The notes under the pieces: model-generated | What the model saw: only the letters and a program-made list of their open reading frames with translations | What the model was told of the DNA's origin: nothing | The model's database searches: none | Shown here: positions 55,815 to 64,000 of the stretch, in pieces | Numbering within the stretch: position 1 is the stretch's first letter | How the letters are laid out: each line of letters opens with the position of its first letter | Made by a program: the position numbers and the translations under genes | DNA from: Candidatus Melainabacteria bacterium | GTDB taxonomy: Bacteria; Cyanobacteriota; Vampirovibrionia; Obscuribacterales; Obscuribacteraceae | Reading direction: 5' to 3' | Assembly: GCA_027451745.1 (NCBI GenBank) | Contig: DAIDIP010000001.1 | Location: forward strand, 124,001 to 188,000 | Length of the DNA stretch: 64,000 nt

Positions 55815-56381
55815 ATGGACTTTTTTTTACCCCTTCTACAGTCTCTGAACCCCGTTATAGATGGCTTAATTATGCCTGCTACAAATTTAGGACTGAGTAA
55901 TGCAGTAATATCAGTCACTGCAGATAGTAATGAGCGCGGCTGGCAAGTTATTGTAGTTACAATTCTTTGCAGCGCCTTTGCCCAAACGGTCAAGATTATC
56001 GGCAAGCTGATTAAGACTGGTCGACTGGACTTACGCGTACTATCAAAAACTGGCGGTATGCCATCTAGTCATAGTTGCTGCACCGTAGGTATGGCTATTT
56101 CGGTGGGGCTGATAGATGGTTTCAATTCTGTTACGTTTGCCATAGCTTTTTGCTTGGCAATCATCGTTATGTACGACGCTGCTGGCGTACGCCGTACTGT
56201 AGGACATCAGGCTCGTATTGTTAACGAAATAATGGGAGAACTGTTTTCAGATCACCCAAGGCTTTCTTCAGAACGAATTAAAGAATTTCTAGGTCATACT
56301 CCAGTTGAAGTTTTGGTGGGGGCCGCACTAGGTGCTGCAATCGCGTATATCTTCAACAGTTGGGCTTTAGGCAAATTGTAA
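55815..56381 (+). CDS. DUF212 membrane protein (divergent PAP2-like)
   Basis: A 188-residue inner-membrane protein. The central motif KTGGMPSSHSCCTVGMAISV and the later YDAAGVRRTVGHQA are the DUF212 signature, related to PAP2/vanadium haloperoxidase phosphatases. Membrane segments cover about 40-60, 85-115 and 160-180. Its neighbour, a prenyl synthase, may indicate lipid-diphosphate dephosphorylation; this is inference. It follows that gene by four bases. Confidence 0.9.
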   Translation: MDFFLPLLQSLNPVIDGLIMPATNLGLSNAVISVTADSNERGWQVIVVTILCSAFAQTVKIIGKLIKTGRLDLRVLSKTGGMPSSHSCCTVGMAISVGLIDGFNSVTFAIAFCLAIIVMYDAAGVRRTVGHQARIVNEIMGELFSDHPRLSSERIKEFLGHTPVEVLVGAALGAAIAYIFNSWALGKL

Positions 56382-56522
56382 AGAATGTCTGAAAATATAT
56401 CCAAAAGATAGATGGGCTCTGGATTACATGAGAAGACTGTAATACATGACTTCCACGCATTTTGAAAACTATGCTCTATAATCAAGGTCTTGGAAAGGGT
56501 TGGCAATAGCAGGAGGTTATAT

Positions 56523-56669
56523 TTGACAAAAAGAACAGGAAAATCCAAGCGATATACATCGCAATTGAATTTTTTAAGTTCAATAGTCAAAGAAGCCACT
56601 GCCAGTAAAGTTAATTGTTACGTAGCAAAAGGAAACTTTTGCTGGGTTGCATCCGCTTGCTGTCCCTGA
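56523..56669 (+). CDS. 48-residue small ORF with a Cys-containing C-terminus
   Basis: A short frame starting with TTG at 56523. AGGAGG lies at 56511-56516, six bases before it, the best ribosome site in this region. The N-terminal half is basic (TKRTGKSKRYTSQLNFL), and the last 17 residues NCYVAKGNFCWVASACC hold all four cysteines (32, 40, 46, 47). That split could fit a leader and core peptide, a metal- or disulfide-bearing peptide, or a regulatory leader. No modification gene is adjacent. A weak hairpin (TGACT/AGTCA) sits at its end. It is my prediction, with no family support. Confidence 0.45.
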   Translation: MTKRTGKSKRYTSQLNFLSSIVKEATASKVNCYVAKGNFCWVASACCP

Positions 56670-56836
56670 CTTTAACCAGTCATATAGCAAAGACTATGTG
56701 ATAAATGGTTTTAAAAGAAGCGTTGGATACTTAAAGGCTATAAGTTAGTAATACAAATAGCGAGTTAGACATTTAGTAATTCTAGTTTTTCCAATCAAGT
56801 AAAAAAGGAGGAAAGGCAGCATCAAATCTCCAAACA

Positions 56837-57463
56837 ATGGAGCAAGACAGTTGCCGAAGAGTGATGAGTACAACGGTGCAAATTAACACTACCCCCAAAA
56901 CCACTTCGCCTCGGCGTTCGCGCTTTCCAGGCAAGGAGTCAGGATCGGTTTCGTTTAACTTAACTGCGCTTGGAAGGCAGTTACTTAAAGAGCAAGCTGC
57001 TAATGCCGGTGTATCAAATGGTGACTATGTCGAAATGCTCATTCGTGAGCGTGCTGGCCTATCACCGTTAAAGCTACCTGCTTCCGCCAAGCAAACTGGA
57101 CCTAAAGGTGGCGCCAAATCCTATTTCTTTGGCAAAAACCGTGGAACAACCACTGCTGTGTGCGTAACACCAATGGCACATCGCATGCTTGATGAACAAG
57201 TAGCAGCTTCTCGTATGAGCAGAGGCGATTATATCGAATATCTGCTTAGAGATAAGGCTGGCGTACTAATCGACAGTCCAATGGCTGAAGAAGCAGCTCC
57301 TGAAGCTACTACCCAAACAGTAGAAACAGAAAGCTTTGCTCCTCAAGCCACTGTTCAGGTGCAAGAGACACCAGTTCAACAACAACAAGAACAAGAAGTT
57401 GAAGAACCGGTAACTGCTTTTGCAAATCCTGCTCAGTCAGTTCCTAACACTTGGGGCAATTAA
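56837..57463 (+). CDS. Protein with two repeated CopG/RHH-like segments
   Basis: A 208-residue protein. Two segments of about 38 residues repeat: SVSFNLTALGRQLLKEQAAN...SNGDYVEMLIRERAG and TAVCVTPMAHRMLDEQVAAS...SRGDYIEYLLRDKAG. Both follow a beta-helix-helix pattern like one half of a ribbon-helix-helix DNA-binding fold. The Arg/Thr-rich N-terminus and the Gln/Glu-rich tail are low complexity. The ATG at 56837 lacks a near ribosome site, and ATG 56864 is an alternative. A strong terminator (57487-57523) follows the stop. Function is inferred as DNA binding only. Confidence 0.65.
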   Translation: MEQDSCRRVMSTTVQINTTPKTTSPRRSRFPGKESGSVSFNLTALGRQLLKEQAANAGVSNGDYVEMLIRERAGLSPLKLPASAKQTGPKGGAKSYFFGKNRGTTTAVCVTPMAHRMLDEQVAASRMSRGDYIEYLLRDKAGVLIDSPMAEEAAPEATTQTVETESFAPQATVQVQETPVQQQQEQEVEEPVTAFANPAQSVPNTWGN

Positions 57464-57486
57464 GCTCTCTAGTTAATCAAAATGAA

Positions 57487-57523
57487 AAACAAGGAGGAAT
57501 GCAATATGTATTCCTCCTTGTTT
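57487..57523 (+). terminator. Strong hairpin terminator after the RHH-repeat gene
   Basis: AAACAAGGAGGAAT pairs perfectly with ATTCCTCCTTGTTT across a 9-base loop, and ends in T's. It lies 24 bases past the stop. The reverse orientation could also end the small gene on the minus strand. Confidence 0.85.
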
Positions 57524-57554
57524 ATAGTCAGTGTTATTTGGTATCTAAACTCGT

Positions 57555-57758
57555 TCAATCTATAATTAACTCAGCCTTTAGCCTTCTAACTGCGTAGTTG
57601 TATTTTTCAAATTTCCTAATAGATCTTGCATTGAAGTAATACGCTTCACCTTTTACAATAAAACCGCAACCAAGATGCCTGGGGATAATTGATTCGATAA
57701 GTCCATATTCCTCGCATTTCTGCGTTCTAGCTAAATTAACTTTGTACTGGCGTGACAA
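57555..57758 (-). CDS. Small hypothetical protein
   Basis: A 67-residue basic protein (ends SIRKFEKYNYAVRRLKAELI) with no recognised family. It begins with TTG at 57758 and no good ribosome site is visible, so the start and the gene itself are doubtful. It is convergent with the RHH-repeat gene. Confidence 0.35.
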   Translation of the reverse strand: MSRQYKVNLARTQKCEEYGLIESIIPRHLGCGFIVKGEAYYFNARSIRKFEKYNYAVRRLKAELIID

Positions 57759-57931
57759 AAGTTATCAGAACTTTATTATCTTCACTAATAGAAAATAAAT
57801 GCGTGGCTCTTGTCGTTTACAATATAAAAACTTGGAATTGCTCATCTAATTAAAGAATTTTCGACAGATAGCAATTCCTACATGTCATTATTTGCAAGCA
57901 AATTTCTCTATTGTATAGAGAGGGAGGAAGA

Positions 57932-58372
57932 ATGAAACGTAAAGCATCTGCAGTTTGGCAAGGTGACTTAAAAACCGGAACAGGCAAAATCTCTACCGAT
58001 AGCGGTGTTTTGTCTAATACACAATATTCGTTTTCTACACGTTTCGAAGAAGGTAAAGGCACCAATCCAGAAGAATTAATCGCAGCTGCGCATGCTGGTT
58101 GTTTTTCTATGGCTTTTTCTGCTCAACTAGGTGAAGCTGGTTTGAAGCCAGAAAGTATTAACACTACTGCCACAGTTGCTCTAGAAAAACTTGCTGATGG
58201 CTTTGCTATTCCAGAAATTGTATTGGATGTAGTAGCCCGCGTTCCAAATGCTGACGAAGCAGCTGTAAAAAAGGCAGCTGAAAACGCCAAAACAGGTTGC
58301 CCAATTTCAAAGCTTTTCAAAGCTAATATCGTAATGAATCTCAAGGTAGAAACAACTGCCAAAGTTGGTTAA
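57932..58372 (+). CDS. OsmC-family peroxidase
   Basis: A 146-residue thiol peroxidase. GTNPEELIAAAHAGCFSMAFS carries the first Cys and NAKTGCPISKLFK the second; both lie in the normal OsmC places. It reduces organic hydroperoxides in the cytosol. The ATG at 57932 has GGAGG four bases upstream. The longer frame back to 57911 is not needed. It is alone with a strong terminator behind it. Confidence 0.93.
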   Translation: MKRKASAVWQGDLKTGTGKISTDSGVLSNTQYSFSTRFEEGKGTNPEELIAAAHAGCFSMAFSAQLGEAGLKPESINTTATVALEKLADGFAIPEIVLDVVARVPNADEAAVKKAAENAKTGCPISKLFKANIVMNLKVETTAKVG

Positions 58373-58390
58373 GTAATAGTCTTAAAAGCA

Positions 58391-58420
58391 GAAAGGTCGA
58401 GACAAACGTCTCGACCTTTC
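58391..58420 (+). terminator. Strong hairpin terminator after the OsmC gene
   Basis: GAAAGGTCGAGAC pairs perfectly with GTCTCGACCTTTC around a 4-base loop and is followed by TTATT. It lies 18 bases after the stop. Confidence 0.85.
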
Positions 58421-58444
58421 TTATTGGTTAATTGCTTATTCAAG

Positions 58445-59170
58445 TTATTCAATTCGTATAGGTGTTGATTCCTTTCCCTTTAACTGAACTTCTCGAATTA
58501 TATCTGTAGCCTTTTCTCGAGCTTTCTCCAGCTTCCCACCTATTTTGTATATAGCAACAGCATTTTTTGCTATAGCAATATTGTCAGGTTCATCTTCATT
58601 GGCCAGACTGTATATGTCGCTTAAATGATCGTTCATACGTTTTATGCCAGCAGACCACTCAGCCCATAATGGAGAAACATCCTCTTTTGCTGCAGCGGGA
58701 ACAAATATTTTTGTCATGCCAGTTTTACTATCGCTTATATCATCAGTAAAAAGACGAATGATGGGTTCCATAGTACCAACATAAAAATAAAGCCACTCTA
58801 TTCGAGGTGGTAAATAACAAGTTCCTTTGGTCAACTCGTTAGTAGATATTGATTTTGGATACGGAAAAACAGAAGGATCTTGGGGCTGAACATCTGTTCG
58901 AGTGGCTTCCAGATAAATATTTATTGCCTGTTGTTTTATTTGTTGGAGCGACAAAGCTGAATCTCTCAAACAATTTAAAGTCAGTATCCTTTGGTCATTA
59001 TTTTTTTTACCCGTAAGACTGGATGGAATTGTTCTTGTGTGCGACTCCTGCTTTATCTGGGTAATAGCAGTACTGGTTTCAGTTTTTCCAACTGAACCTT
59101 GTCCCATAATTAGGATAAGTCCAGCAAAGCAAAATATCATAGTTTGTTTTTTCATTCTTGTTATTCTCAT
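58445..59170 (-). CDS. Secreted hypothetical protein
   Basis: A 241-residue protein with a signal peptide (MIFCFAGLILIMGQGSVG). The mature part has no family that I know; it is helical with CYLPPRIEWLYFYVGTMEP in the middle and two cysteines. Its start overlaps the following upstream gene (59167-59895) by four bases, so the two are made together and may work together. Confidence 0.7.
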   Translation of the reverse strand: MRITRMKKQTMIFCFAGLILIMGQGSVGKTETSTAITQIKQESHTRTIPSSLTGKKNNDQRILTLNCLRDSALSLQQIKQQAINIYLEATRTDVQPQDPSVFPYPKSISTNELTKGTCYLPPRIEWLYFYVGTMEPIIRLFTDDISDSKTGMTKIFVPAAAKEDVSPLWAEWSAGIKRMNDHLSDIYSLANEDEPDNIAIAKNAVAIYKIGGKLEKAREKATDIIREVQLKGKESTPIRIE

Positions 59171-59895
59171 AATGTAAATTGGTCGTCTTGTAGTCCTAAA
59201 TTAGGGGTAAAGTTCTCAAATACAGTAATTGATTGTCTGTTACCATCCCGAAAGTTATCCCATTCCAGAGGCGTAGCCGATTGTGGATCGATAAAGATAC
59301 GATCGGTAATTTCGTTGTCACCATTATTAGGCTTAACTAGTTGCAGTACAGTGACAGCTTGTCCGAATCTAGCCAATGTAATTGGCCCTGAAGTTACAAG
59401 TGCCTTGTTACCAGCTGCTATAGCTGTTTTCATACGGGCAAATAAGCTAGCAAAGTCTGACTTAATTACGTTATATCCATTGGGAGCCTGCAACATTCGC
59501 GAGTCTGGATCTAGATTCATTTTGAGAAAATGTAATTTAGGACCTCCGGCAATGCGAATTTTGCCATCCGGCTGTCGAACAACTACCGTTCCATTTTTTA
59601 TGCCGTTAGACTTTATTTGTAAGCGTACTAAATTAGGTCTTTTAAAATAATATGTGCCACCGCCACTTTCTTTTGGCACTGGTTTGCATATGTACAAGGT
59701 AGAGTCAAATTTGTAGTCTCTAAATTCGGAAGCATTCTGATAAAGCTGTTCGACCAGTTTTGTGCCGTCTATAGTTATTTTTTCAAATACTTGTTCATCG
59801 CCAGACAAGTCAAGAGGCGTCGTGCAATTGCCTGCATTGAAGTTAATCAGCAATAAAAGAGTTGCTGTAAAACTAGCGCGAGATATATGGAGCAT
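59167..59895 (-). CDS. LolA-like exported protein
   Basis: A 242-residue exported protein. The signal peptide (RASFTATLLLLINFNAG) is followed by a beta-rich fold with YKFDSTLYICKPVPKESGGG, YYFKRPNLVRLQIKSNGI and KIRIAGGPKLHFLKMNLDPD, which resembles the strands of LolA/outer-membrane lipoprotein carrier or DUF1571-type proteins. A Lol role is plausible but not shown; the lipid-binding signature cannot be checked by eye. It is the first gene of the pair. Confidence 0.6.
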   Translation of the reverse strand: MLHISRASFTATLLLLINFNAGNCTTPLDLSGDEQVFEKITIDGTKLVEQLYQNASEFRDYKFDSTLYICKPVPKESGGGTYYFKRPNLVRLQIKSNGIKNGTVVVRQPDGKIRIAGGPKLHFLKMNLDPDSRMLQAPNGYNVIKSDFASLFARMKTAIAAGNKALVTSGPITLARFGQAVTVLQLVKPNNGDNEITDRIFIDPQSATPLEWDNFRDGNRQSITVFENFTPNLGLQDDQFTL

Positions 59896-60046
59896 ATTTT
59901 TATTATAGTAGGCTTAATTGGGCTATTTGCGCCATTTATAGGACATGTTTAAGTATCTTGACTAAATACACAAGTCACAGGTTCTAGGACTACAATGACG
60001 ACATAGAAAGTTTAGACGATAGCTTGGTATCTGGAAGAGGTATGGC

Positions 60047-61534
60047 ATGCATTTAGACGTAGTTACATTGGCTCGACTGCAATTTGCCTTAACTCTAATG
60101 TTCCATTATTTATTTCCGCCTTTAACTATAGGACTTAGTCTGTTTATGGTTATTGTTGAAAGTGTTTGGCTTAAAACTGGCAATCATGCGTATAAAGCTA
60201 TGTCTTTATTTTGGACGAAGCTTTTTGCCATTAACTTTGCTCTAGGCGTTGCCACTGGAATAGTAATGGAATTTCAATTTGGTACAAATTGGGCAACGTA
60301 CTCTCGCTTTGTTGGCGATGTTTTTGGATCAGCACTTGCAGCCGAAGCAATATTTGCATTTTTTCTTGAATCTGGCTTTTTAGCAATTTTAGTCTTTGGC
60401 TGGGATCGTGTGTCGCCAAGAATGCATTTTTTTTCTACTTGTATGGTGGCGCTTGGTTCTATTTTTTCGTCAATATGGATTACAGTGGCGAATTCTTGGC
60501 AGCAAACCCCAGCCGGCTATCATATCGTCAAAACAGCTGCTGGTTTTTACAGAGCAGAAATTACTGACTTTTGGGCTATGGTGTTTAACCCGTCAAGCGT
60601 CAATAGATTAATTCATGTATGGATAGGTGCATTTATACTCGGTGCTTTTTTTGTTCTCAGTATTGCTGCTTATTATATCCTTAGAAATATACACAATGAG
60701 TTTGCTCATAAAACTTTCAAAATGGCACTTATTTATGCGGCCATAGCCTCATGTGCAGACTTAGTATCAGGTGATCTACAAGCTAAAGAAGTTGCTCATT
60801 GTCAACCGGCAAAATTAGCTGCCTTTGAAGGACATTTCAAAACCGACACAGACGGGGCAAGCCTTTGTTTGTTTGGTATACCAGATACTGAAACTGAAAC
60901 CATTAAATATGAAATAGCTATTCCAAAACTGCTTAGTTGGCTAGTTCATATGAATCCCAATAAGCCTGTTATTGGCTTAGATCAATTTGCGCCAGAAGAC
61001 AGACCGCCTGTAGCAATTCCTTTTTATTCTTTTCATATGATGGTTGTTATTGGTTCGTTGTTGATTTTATTATCTATGGGTGGATTGATACTTCTACGCT
61101 TAGGGATTCTTTTCCAACAACGTTGGCTTATGTGGATATATGTCTTTTCTGTACTTGCTGCTTATGGGGCGAATCAATTAGGTTGGATTGCTGCTGAAGT
61201 GGGCAGACAGCCGTGGGTTGTTTATGGTCTCCTTAAAACTAAGGATGCAGTTTCACACTCAGTTCCAGGAGAACATATTGTTGCATCGATGATTATGTTT
61301 GGTATTGTTTATGCATTTTTGTTTGCTGTTTGGGTGCATGTGATGAATCATAGAATTCATGTTGGTCCTCAAACTGTAAAAGAAACAGCAGACGAACATA
61401 ATAAGCAGCCACCAGCAAAGAGTCTTATTGCTACTTTGTCTTCTTTTCTTATGCGAGGACCTGCACCCCTTAGTGAGACTTGGCGAGATGAATCAGGAGA
61501 AAACAGCTCTAAACTGGGTGGGGAGGCGAAATGA
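60047..61534 (+). CDS. cydA: Cytochrome bd oxidase subunit I
   Basis: A 495-residue integral membrane subunit that oxidises quinol and reduces O2. [19 protein letters not shown] holds the heme b595 His, and the quinol loop is short: [18 protein letters not shown], with the conserved Lys and Glu. [18 protein letters not shown] is the CydA signature. The C-terminal Q-loop insertion of E. coli is absent, so it is of the short-loop class. The ATG has GAGGT five bases upstream. It overlaps cydB by four bases. Confidence 0.96.
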   Translation: MHLDVVTLARLQFALTLMFHYLFPPLTIGLSLFMVIVESVWLKTGNHAYKAMSLFWTKLFAINFALGVATGIVMEFQFGTNWATYSRFVGDVFGSALAAEAIFAFFLESGFLAILVFGWDRVSPRMHFFSTCMVALGSIFSSIWITVANSWQQTPAGYHIVKTAAGFYRAEITDFWAMVFNPSSVNRLIHVWIGAFILGAFFVLSIAAYYILRNIHNEFAHKTFKMALIYAAIASCADLVSGDLQAKEVAHCQPAKLAAFEGHFKTDTDGASLCLFGIPDTETETIKYEIAIPKLLSWLVHMNPNKPVIGLDQFAPEDRPPVAIPFYSFHMMVVIGSLLILLSMGGLILLRLGILFQQRWLMWIYVFSVLAAYGANQLGWIAAEVGRQPWVVYGLLKTKDAVSHSVPGEHIVASMIMFGIVYAFLFAVWVHVMNHRIHVGPQTVKETADEHNKQPPAKSLIATLSSFLMRGPAPLSETWRDESGENSSKLGGEAK

Positions 61535-62556
61535 CACACTTACCACTTAATTTTATATGGTTCAATCTGCTGGGTGTTTTATTAACCGGTTATGGGATTT
61601 TAGATGGCTTCGATCTAGGAGTTGGTATATTGCATTTATTTGCCAAAGAAGACAAAGAAAGACGGATATTTTTAAATTCGATAGGACCGCTTTGGGATGG
61701 AAACGAAGTGTGGCTAGTAACTTTTGCTGGAGCCTTATTTGCTGCTTTTCCAAATGCGTATGCTCTTGCCTTTTCTGGGTTTTATCTACTGATAATGCTC
61801 ATTTTATGCTGTTTGATTTTTCGAGCTGTATCAATTGAGTTTAGAAGCAAGCAAGAAGCAAAAATTTGGAGACATTTTTGGGATCTAGGTTTTTGTGCAT
61901 CAAGTACAGCTGCCACTTTTTTGTTTGGCATGATTGTCGGACACTTATTCATTGGTATTCCAGTAGGACCAAGCATGGAATTTACAGGACGATTACCAAA
62001 TCTATTAAAGTTATTTCCTGTTTTGACTGGTTTATTGGCGATATCAGCCGCGGCTCTGCATGGGTCGATTTTTTTATATCTCAAAACGGAAGGCGATTTG
62101 CGATCTAAAGTCAGAAGCTGGATTTGGAATACGTATACTTTGTTTTTGTGTTTTTATATGGTCACTACTATAGTGACACTTATAAAAGTGCCTACTGCCA
62201 TAGTGAATTTACAGAAATATCCAGCATTATGGGTAGTGGTTGTGCTCAATGTAGTAGCAATAGCTACAATACCTCGCATGCTAATTCTCAAAAAGCCAGG
62301 CTGGGCTTTTGTTGCGTCAATGTGTACTTTGAGCGCACTAGCCGCATTATTTGGAATAGCAATGTATCCAAATTTAATAGTCTCTAGCGTGAGTCCTGCT
62401 TACAATCTTGATATTTTTAACGCTGCATCATCTCCGGCAACATTAGCAATTATGCTTACAGTAGCCTGCTTAGGGTTACCGTTTGTTTTAGCCTACACGT
62501 TCGTTGTTTATTGGGTATTCCACGGCAAAGTAGAATTAGGCAAGTTTAGTTATTAA
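61531..62556 (+). CDS. cydB: Cytochrome bd oxidase subunit II
   Basis: A 341-residue membrane subunit with about eight to nine helices. GYGILDGFDLGVGILHLFA at the N-terminus and GPLWDGNEVWLVTFAGALFAAFP, including the conserved GNEVWL, are CydB signatures, and the C-terminus has the usual SSPATLAIMLTVACLGLPFV. Length is typical. It is co-translated with cydA by the ATGA overlap. No cydX or cydDC is seen next to it. Confidence 0.96.
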   Translation: MTHLPLNFIWFNLLGVLLTGYGILDGFDLGVGILHLFAKEDKERRIFLNSIGPLWDGNEVWLVTFAGALFAAFPNAYALAFSGFYLLIMLILCCLIFRAVSIEFRSKQEAKIWRHFWDLGFCASSTAATFLFGMIVGHLFIGIPVGPSMEFTGRLPNLLKLFPVLTGLLAISAAALHGSIFLYLKTEGDLRSKVRSWIWNTYTLFLCFYMVTTIVTLIKVPTAIVNLQKYPALWVVVVLNVVAIATIPRMLILKKPGWAFVASMCTLSALAALFGIAMYPNLIVSSVSPAYNLDIFNAASSPATLAIMLTVACLGLPFVLAYTFVVYWVFHGKVELGKFSY

Positions 62557-62576
62557 TTTGCCTGACCACAAATTGA

Positions 62577-64000
62577 TTACGATGATGGAGCAGTTGTCGT
62601 TGCGCTTACAACTTTAGTTACAGAATCAATAGGAATCATTTTTAACGATTGATCTGCGCGTGTACGTAATTCAACTTCGCCTTTGTCTATAGATTTACCA
62701 ACGACTAATCTATAGGGAATGCCTATAAGGTCGGCGTCTTTGAATTTTACTCCTGGTCTTTCATCTCTATCATCAAGCAAAACATCAATACCAGCGGTGT
62801 TTAATTCATTATAGATATTTGTCGCAATTTCCATTTGTTTTTGATCTGTATTATTTACTGGTGTTATGACAATAGAAAATGGAGCGATAGATAGTGGCCA
62901 AATAATGCCATTATCGTCATGATAAAGTTCCACAGCTGAAGCCATAATACGCTCAACACCAATTCCATAACATCCCATTATGATTGGATTTGAACTACCA
63001 TCAGGTAAAAGAGCATTCGCCTTAAAAGCTTCGGAGTATTTAGTACCAAGTTTGAAAATGTGTCCTATTTCAAGACCTTTGAACATCTCAAGCTTATGAT
63101 CGCAATTGATACATAGAGCATTTTCTTTTACTACGTGAATATCAGCCCATTCGTCTACTTTAATGTCGCGATCAACTGAAACACCGCGCCAGTGAACATC
63201 GTCTATATTTGCGCCTGTTACCATATTTTTTCGTGATTTTAAGTGAGTATCAGCAATGATTTTTTTTATCTTTGGATGACTTTGTTTGCTAACATTTACT
63301 GCACCCAAAGAGCCCGGCAAAGCACCCAGAGCATCTTTTATTTCATGCTCCACAGCAGGGCGAATTTCATTTGTGCCCAATACACTTTGTAATTTTGCTT
63401 CGTTTAACTCATGATCACCACGCAATAGAATTATTACTAATTCACTGTTCGTCAAATAAACCAACGATTTAATCTGTTTTTGCGCACTGGCATCTTTATT
63501 GAATTTAGCTAATTGTTCTATAGTTCTTATTCCAGGGGTGGGGAATTGCTCAAGTGACAATGTCTCATTGCCATTATCTTCGTGCAAAAGTATTTTAGCT
63601 ACAGCCTTTTCAATATTCGCCGCATAGTCACATTTATTACAAAGAACAATTTTGTCTTCGCCAGCTTCTGTCCGAACCATAAATTCGGTTGATTCATTTC
63701 CGCCCATAGCTCCTGAGCTGGCTTGTACTGGAATAAATGTTAGCCCACAACGTTCATATATTTTGCTATAGGCTTCAAAATGAGCCTGATAGGATTTGTC
63801 GAGTCCTGTTTGATCAATATCGAATGAATAGGCATCTTTCATTGTAAATTCACGTACACGCAAAAGTCCAGATTTGGGACGTGCTTCATCTCTAAACTTA
63901 GTTTGTATTTGGTACCATATTTGGGGCAATTGCCTATAAGAATTAATACTTTGACTAGCAATTTGAGTAAAAGCTTCCTCATGAGTCAAACCAAGAGCCA
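62577..64000 (-). CDS. proS: Prolyl-tRNA synthetase, 3' part (cut by window edge)
   Basis: The frame is open to base 64000, so the start lies outside. Residues seen include GLTHEEAFTQIA (class II motif), FRDEARPKSGLLRVREFTMKDAYSF (motif 2), the insertion with the editing-type YbaK fold (about 220-380 of the fragment) and GCYGIGVERIMASAVE (motif 3), then a C-terminal anticodon domain. This is the bacterial type ProRS with the editing insertion. It charges tRNA-Pro. It is convergent with cydB. Confidence 0.95.
   Translation of the reverse strand, partial: ALGLTHEEAFTQIASQSINSYRQLPQIWYQIQTKFRDEARPKSGLLRVREFTMKDAYSFDIDQTGLDKSYQAHFEAYSKIYERCGLTFIPVQASSGAMGGNESTEFMVRTEAGEDKIVLCNKCDYAANIEKAVAKILLHEDNGNETLSLEQFPTPGIRTIEQLAKFNKDASAQKQIKSLVYLTNSELVIILLRGDHELNEAKLQSVLGTNEIRPAVEHEIKDALGALPGSLGAVNVSKQSHPKIKKIIADTHLKSRKNMVTGANIDDVHWRGVSVDRDIKVDEWADIHVVKENALCINCDHKLEMFKGLEIGHIFKLGTKYSEAFKANALLPDGSSNPIIMGCYGIGVERIMASAVELYHDDNGIIWPLSIAPFSIVITPVNNTDQKQMEIATNIYNELNTAGIDVLLDDRDERPGVKFKDADLIGIPYRLVVGKSIDKGEVELRTRADQSLKMIPIDSVTKVVSATTTAPSS

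Overview
The window reads as chromosomal DNA of an AT-rich bacterium with a two-membrane envelope (RND pumps, a TolC-type channel, VirB/Trb secretion proteins, lipoprotein-like exports). An RP4 (IncP-alpha)-like conjugation system sits in it, recognised gene by gene, but several genes are unlike typical proteobacterial ones: a GH57 glucan branching enzyme, a DUF212 phosphatase-like protein, a dynamin-like GTPase and a tandem pair of MutS-like ATPases. This would fit a cyanobacterium-related lineage such as Vampirovibrionia/Obscuribacterales. That assignment is a guess from gene content only and cannot be proved here.

Left flank (1-7.4 kb): the end of an RND pump gene, an OmpR-type regulator with its histidine kinase, a family I pyrophosphatase, a GH57 branching enzyme, about 1 kb without convincing genes, and an unrecognised protein with a GNAT-like C-terminal half.

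Conjugative element (about 7.5-40.1 kb, nearly all on the minus strand). traK-traL-traM lie at 7.5-9.1 kb. Right of traK come, in order, a 12-bp-period repeat block, helically phased ATTGCAA motifs, and a nic-like CATCCTG with an adjacent inverted repeat: an oriT laid out as in RP4. A cargo of about 14 kb then intervenes: an IS66-family element with a perfect 8-bp target duplication, a decayed DUF1398-like gene, a tandem universal stress protein, an RND efflux operon whose TolC gene is frameshifted in an A8 tract, a DUF202 protein, and a regulator/kinase pair whose regulator is frameshifted at codon 5. The relaxase operon and mating machinery follow: traI, traJ, traC-like primase with an ArdC-type N-terminus, a small acidic protein, virB1-like transglycosylase, traF, traG, then trbI, G, F, L, J, E, D, C, B (transcribed from trbB leftwards). 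The same roughly 51-bp repeat block found beside traK also lies upstream of trbB, which suggests coordinated control of both operons. No integrase, replication initiator or partition gene is visible, so ICE versus integrated plasmid is unresolved.

Right flank (40.5-64 kb), chromosomal in character: the two overlapping MutS-like genes, enolase, dynamin-like GTPase, tRNA-Val(TAC), a Fur/Zur-family regulator behind a perfect 7-1-7 Fur-type box with a MerC-like transporter, an exported tyrosine phosphatase, and a tight run of oligopeptide-type ABC ATPase, Nnr, acyl-CoA dehydrogenase, membrane protein, polyprenyl synthase and DUF212 protein. Then come a 48-residue Cys-containing small ORF with a strong ribosome site, a protein with two copies of a CopG/RHH-like segment, an OsmC protein, two exported proteins (one LolA-like), cytochrome bd oxidase cydAB, and the 3' part of proS.

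The most informative observations are the reconstructed oriT and its phased repeats, the shared tra/trb operator block, the degraded cargo between oriT and relaxase, the MutS-like pair with Asn-Glu instead of Asp-Glu in Walker B, and the small Cys-containing ORF.
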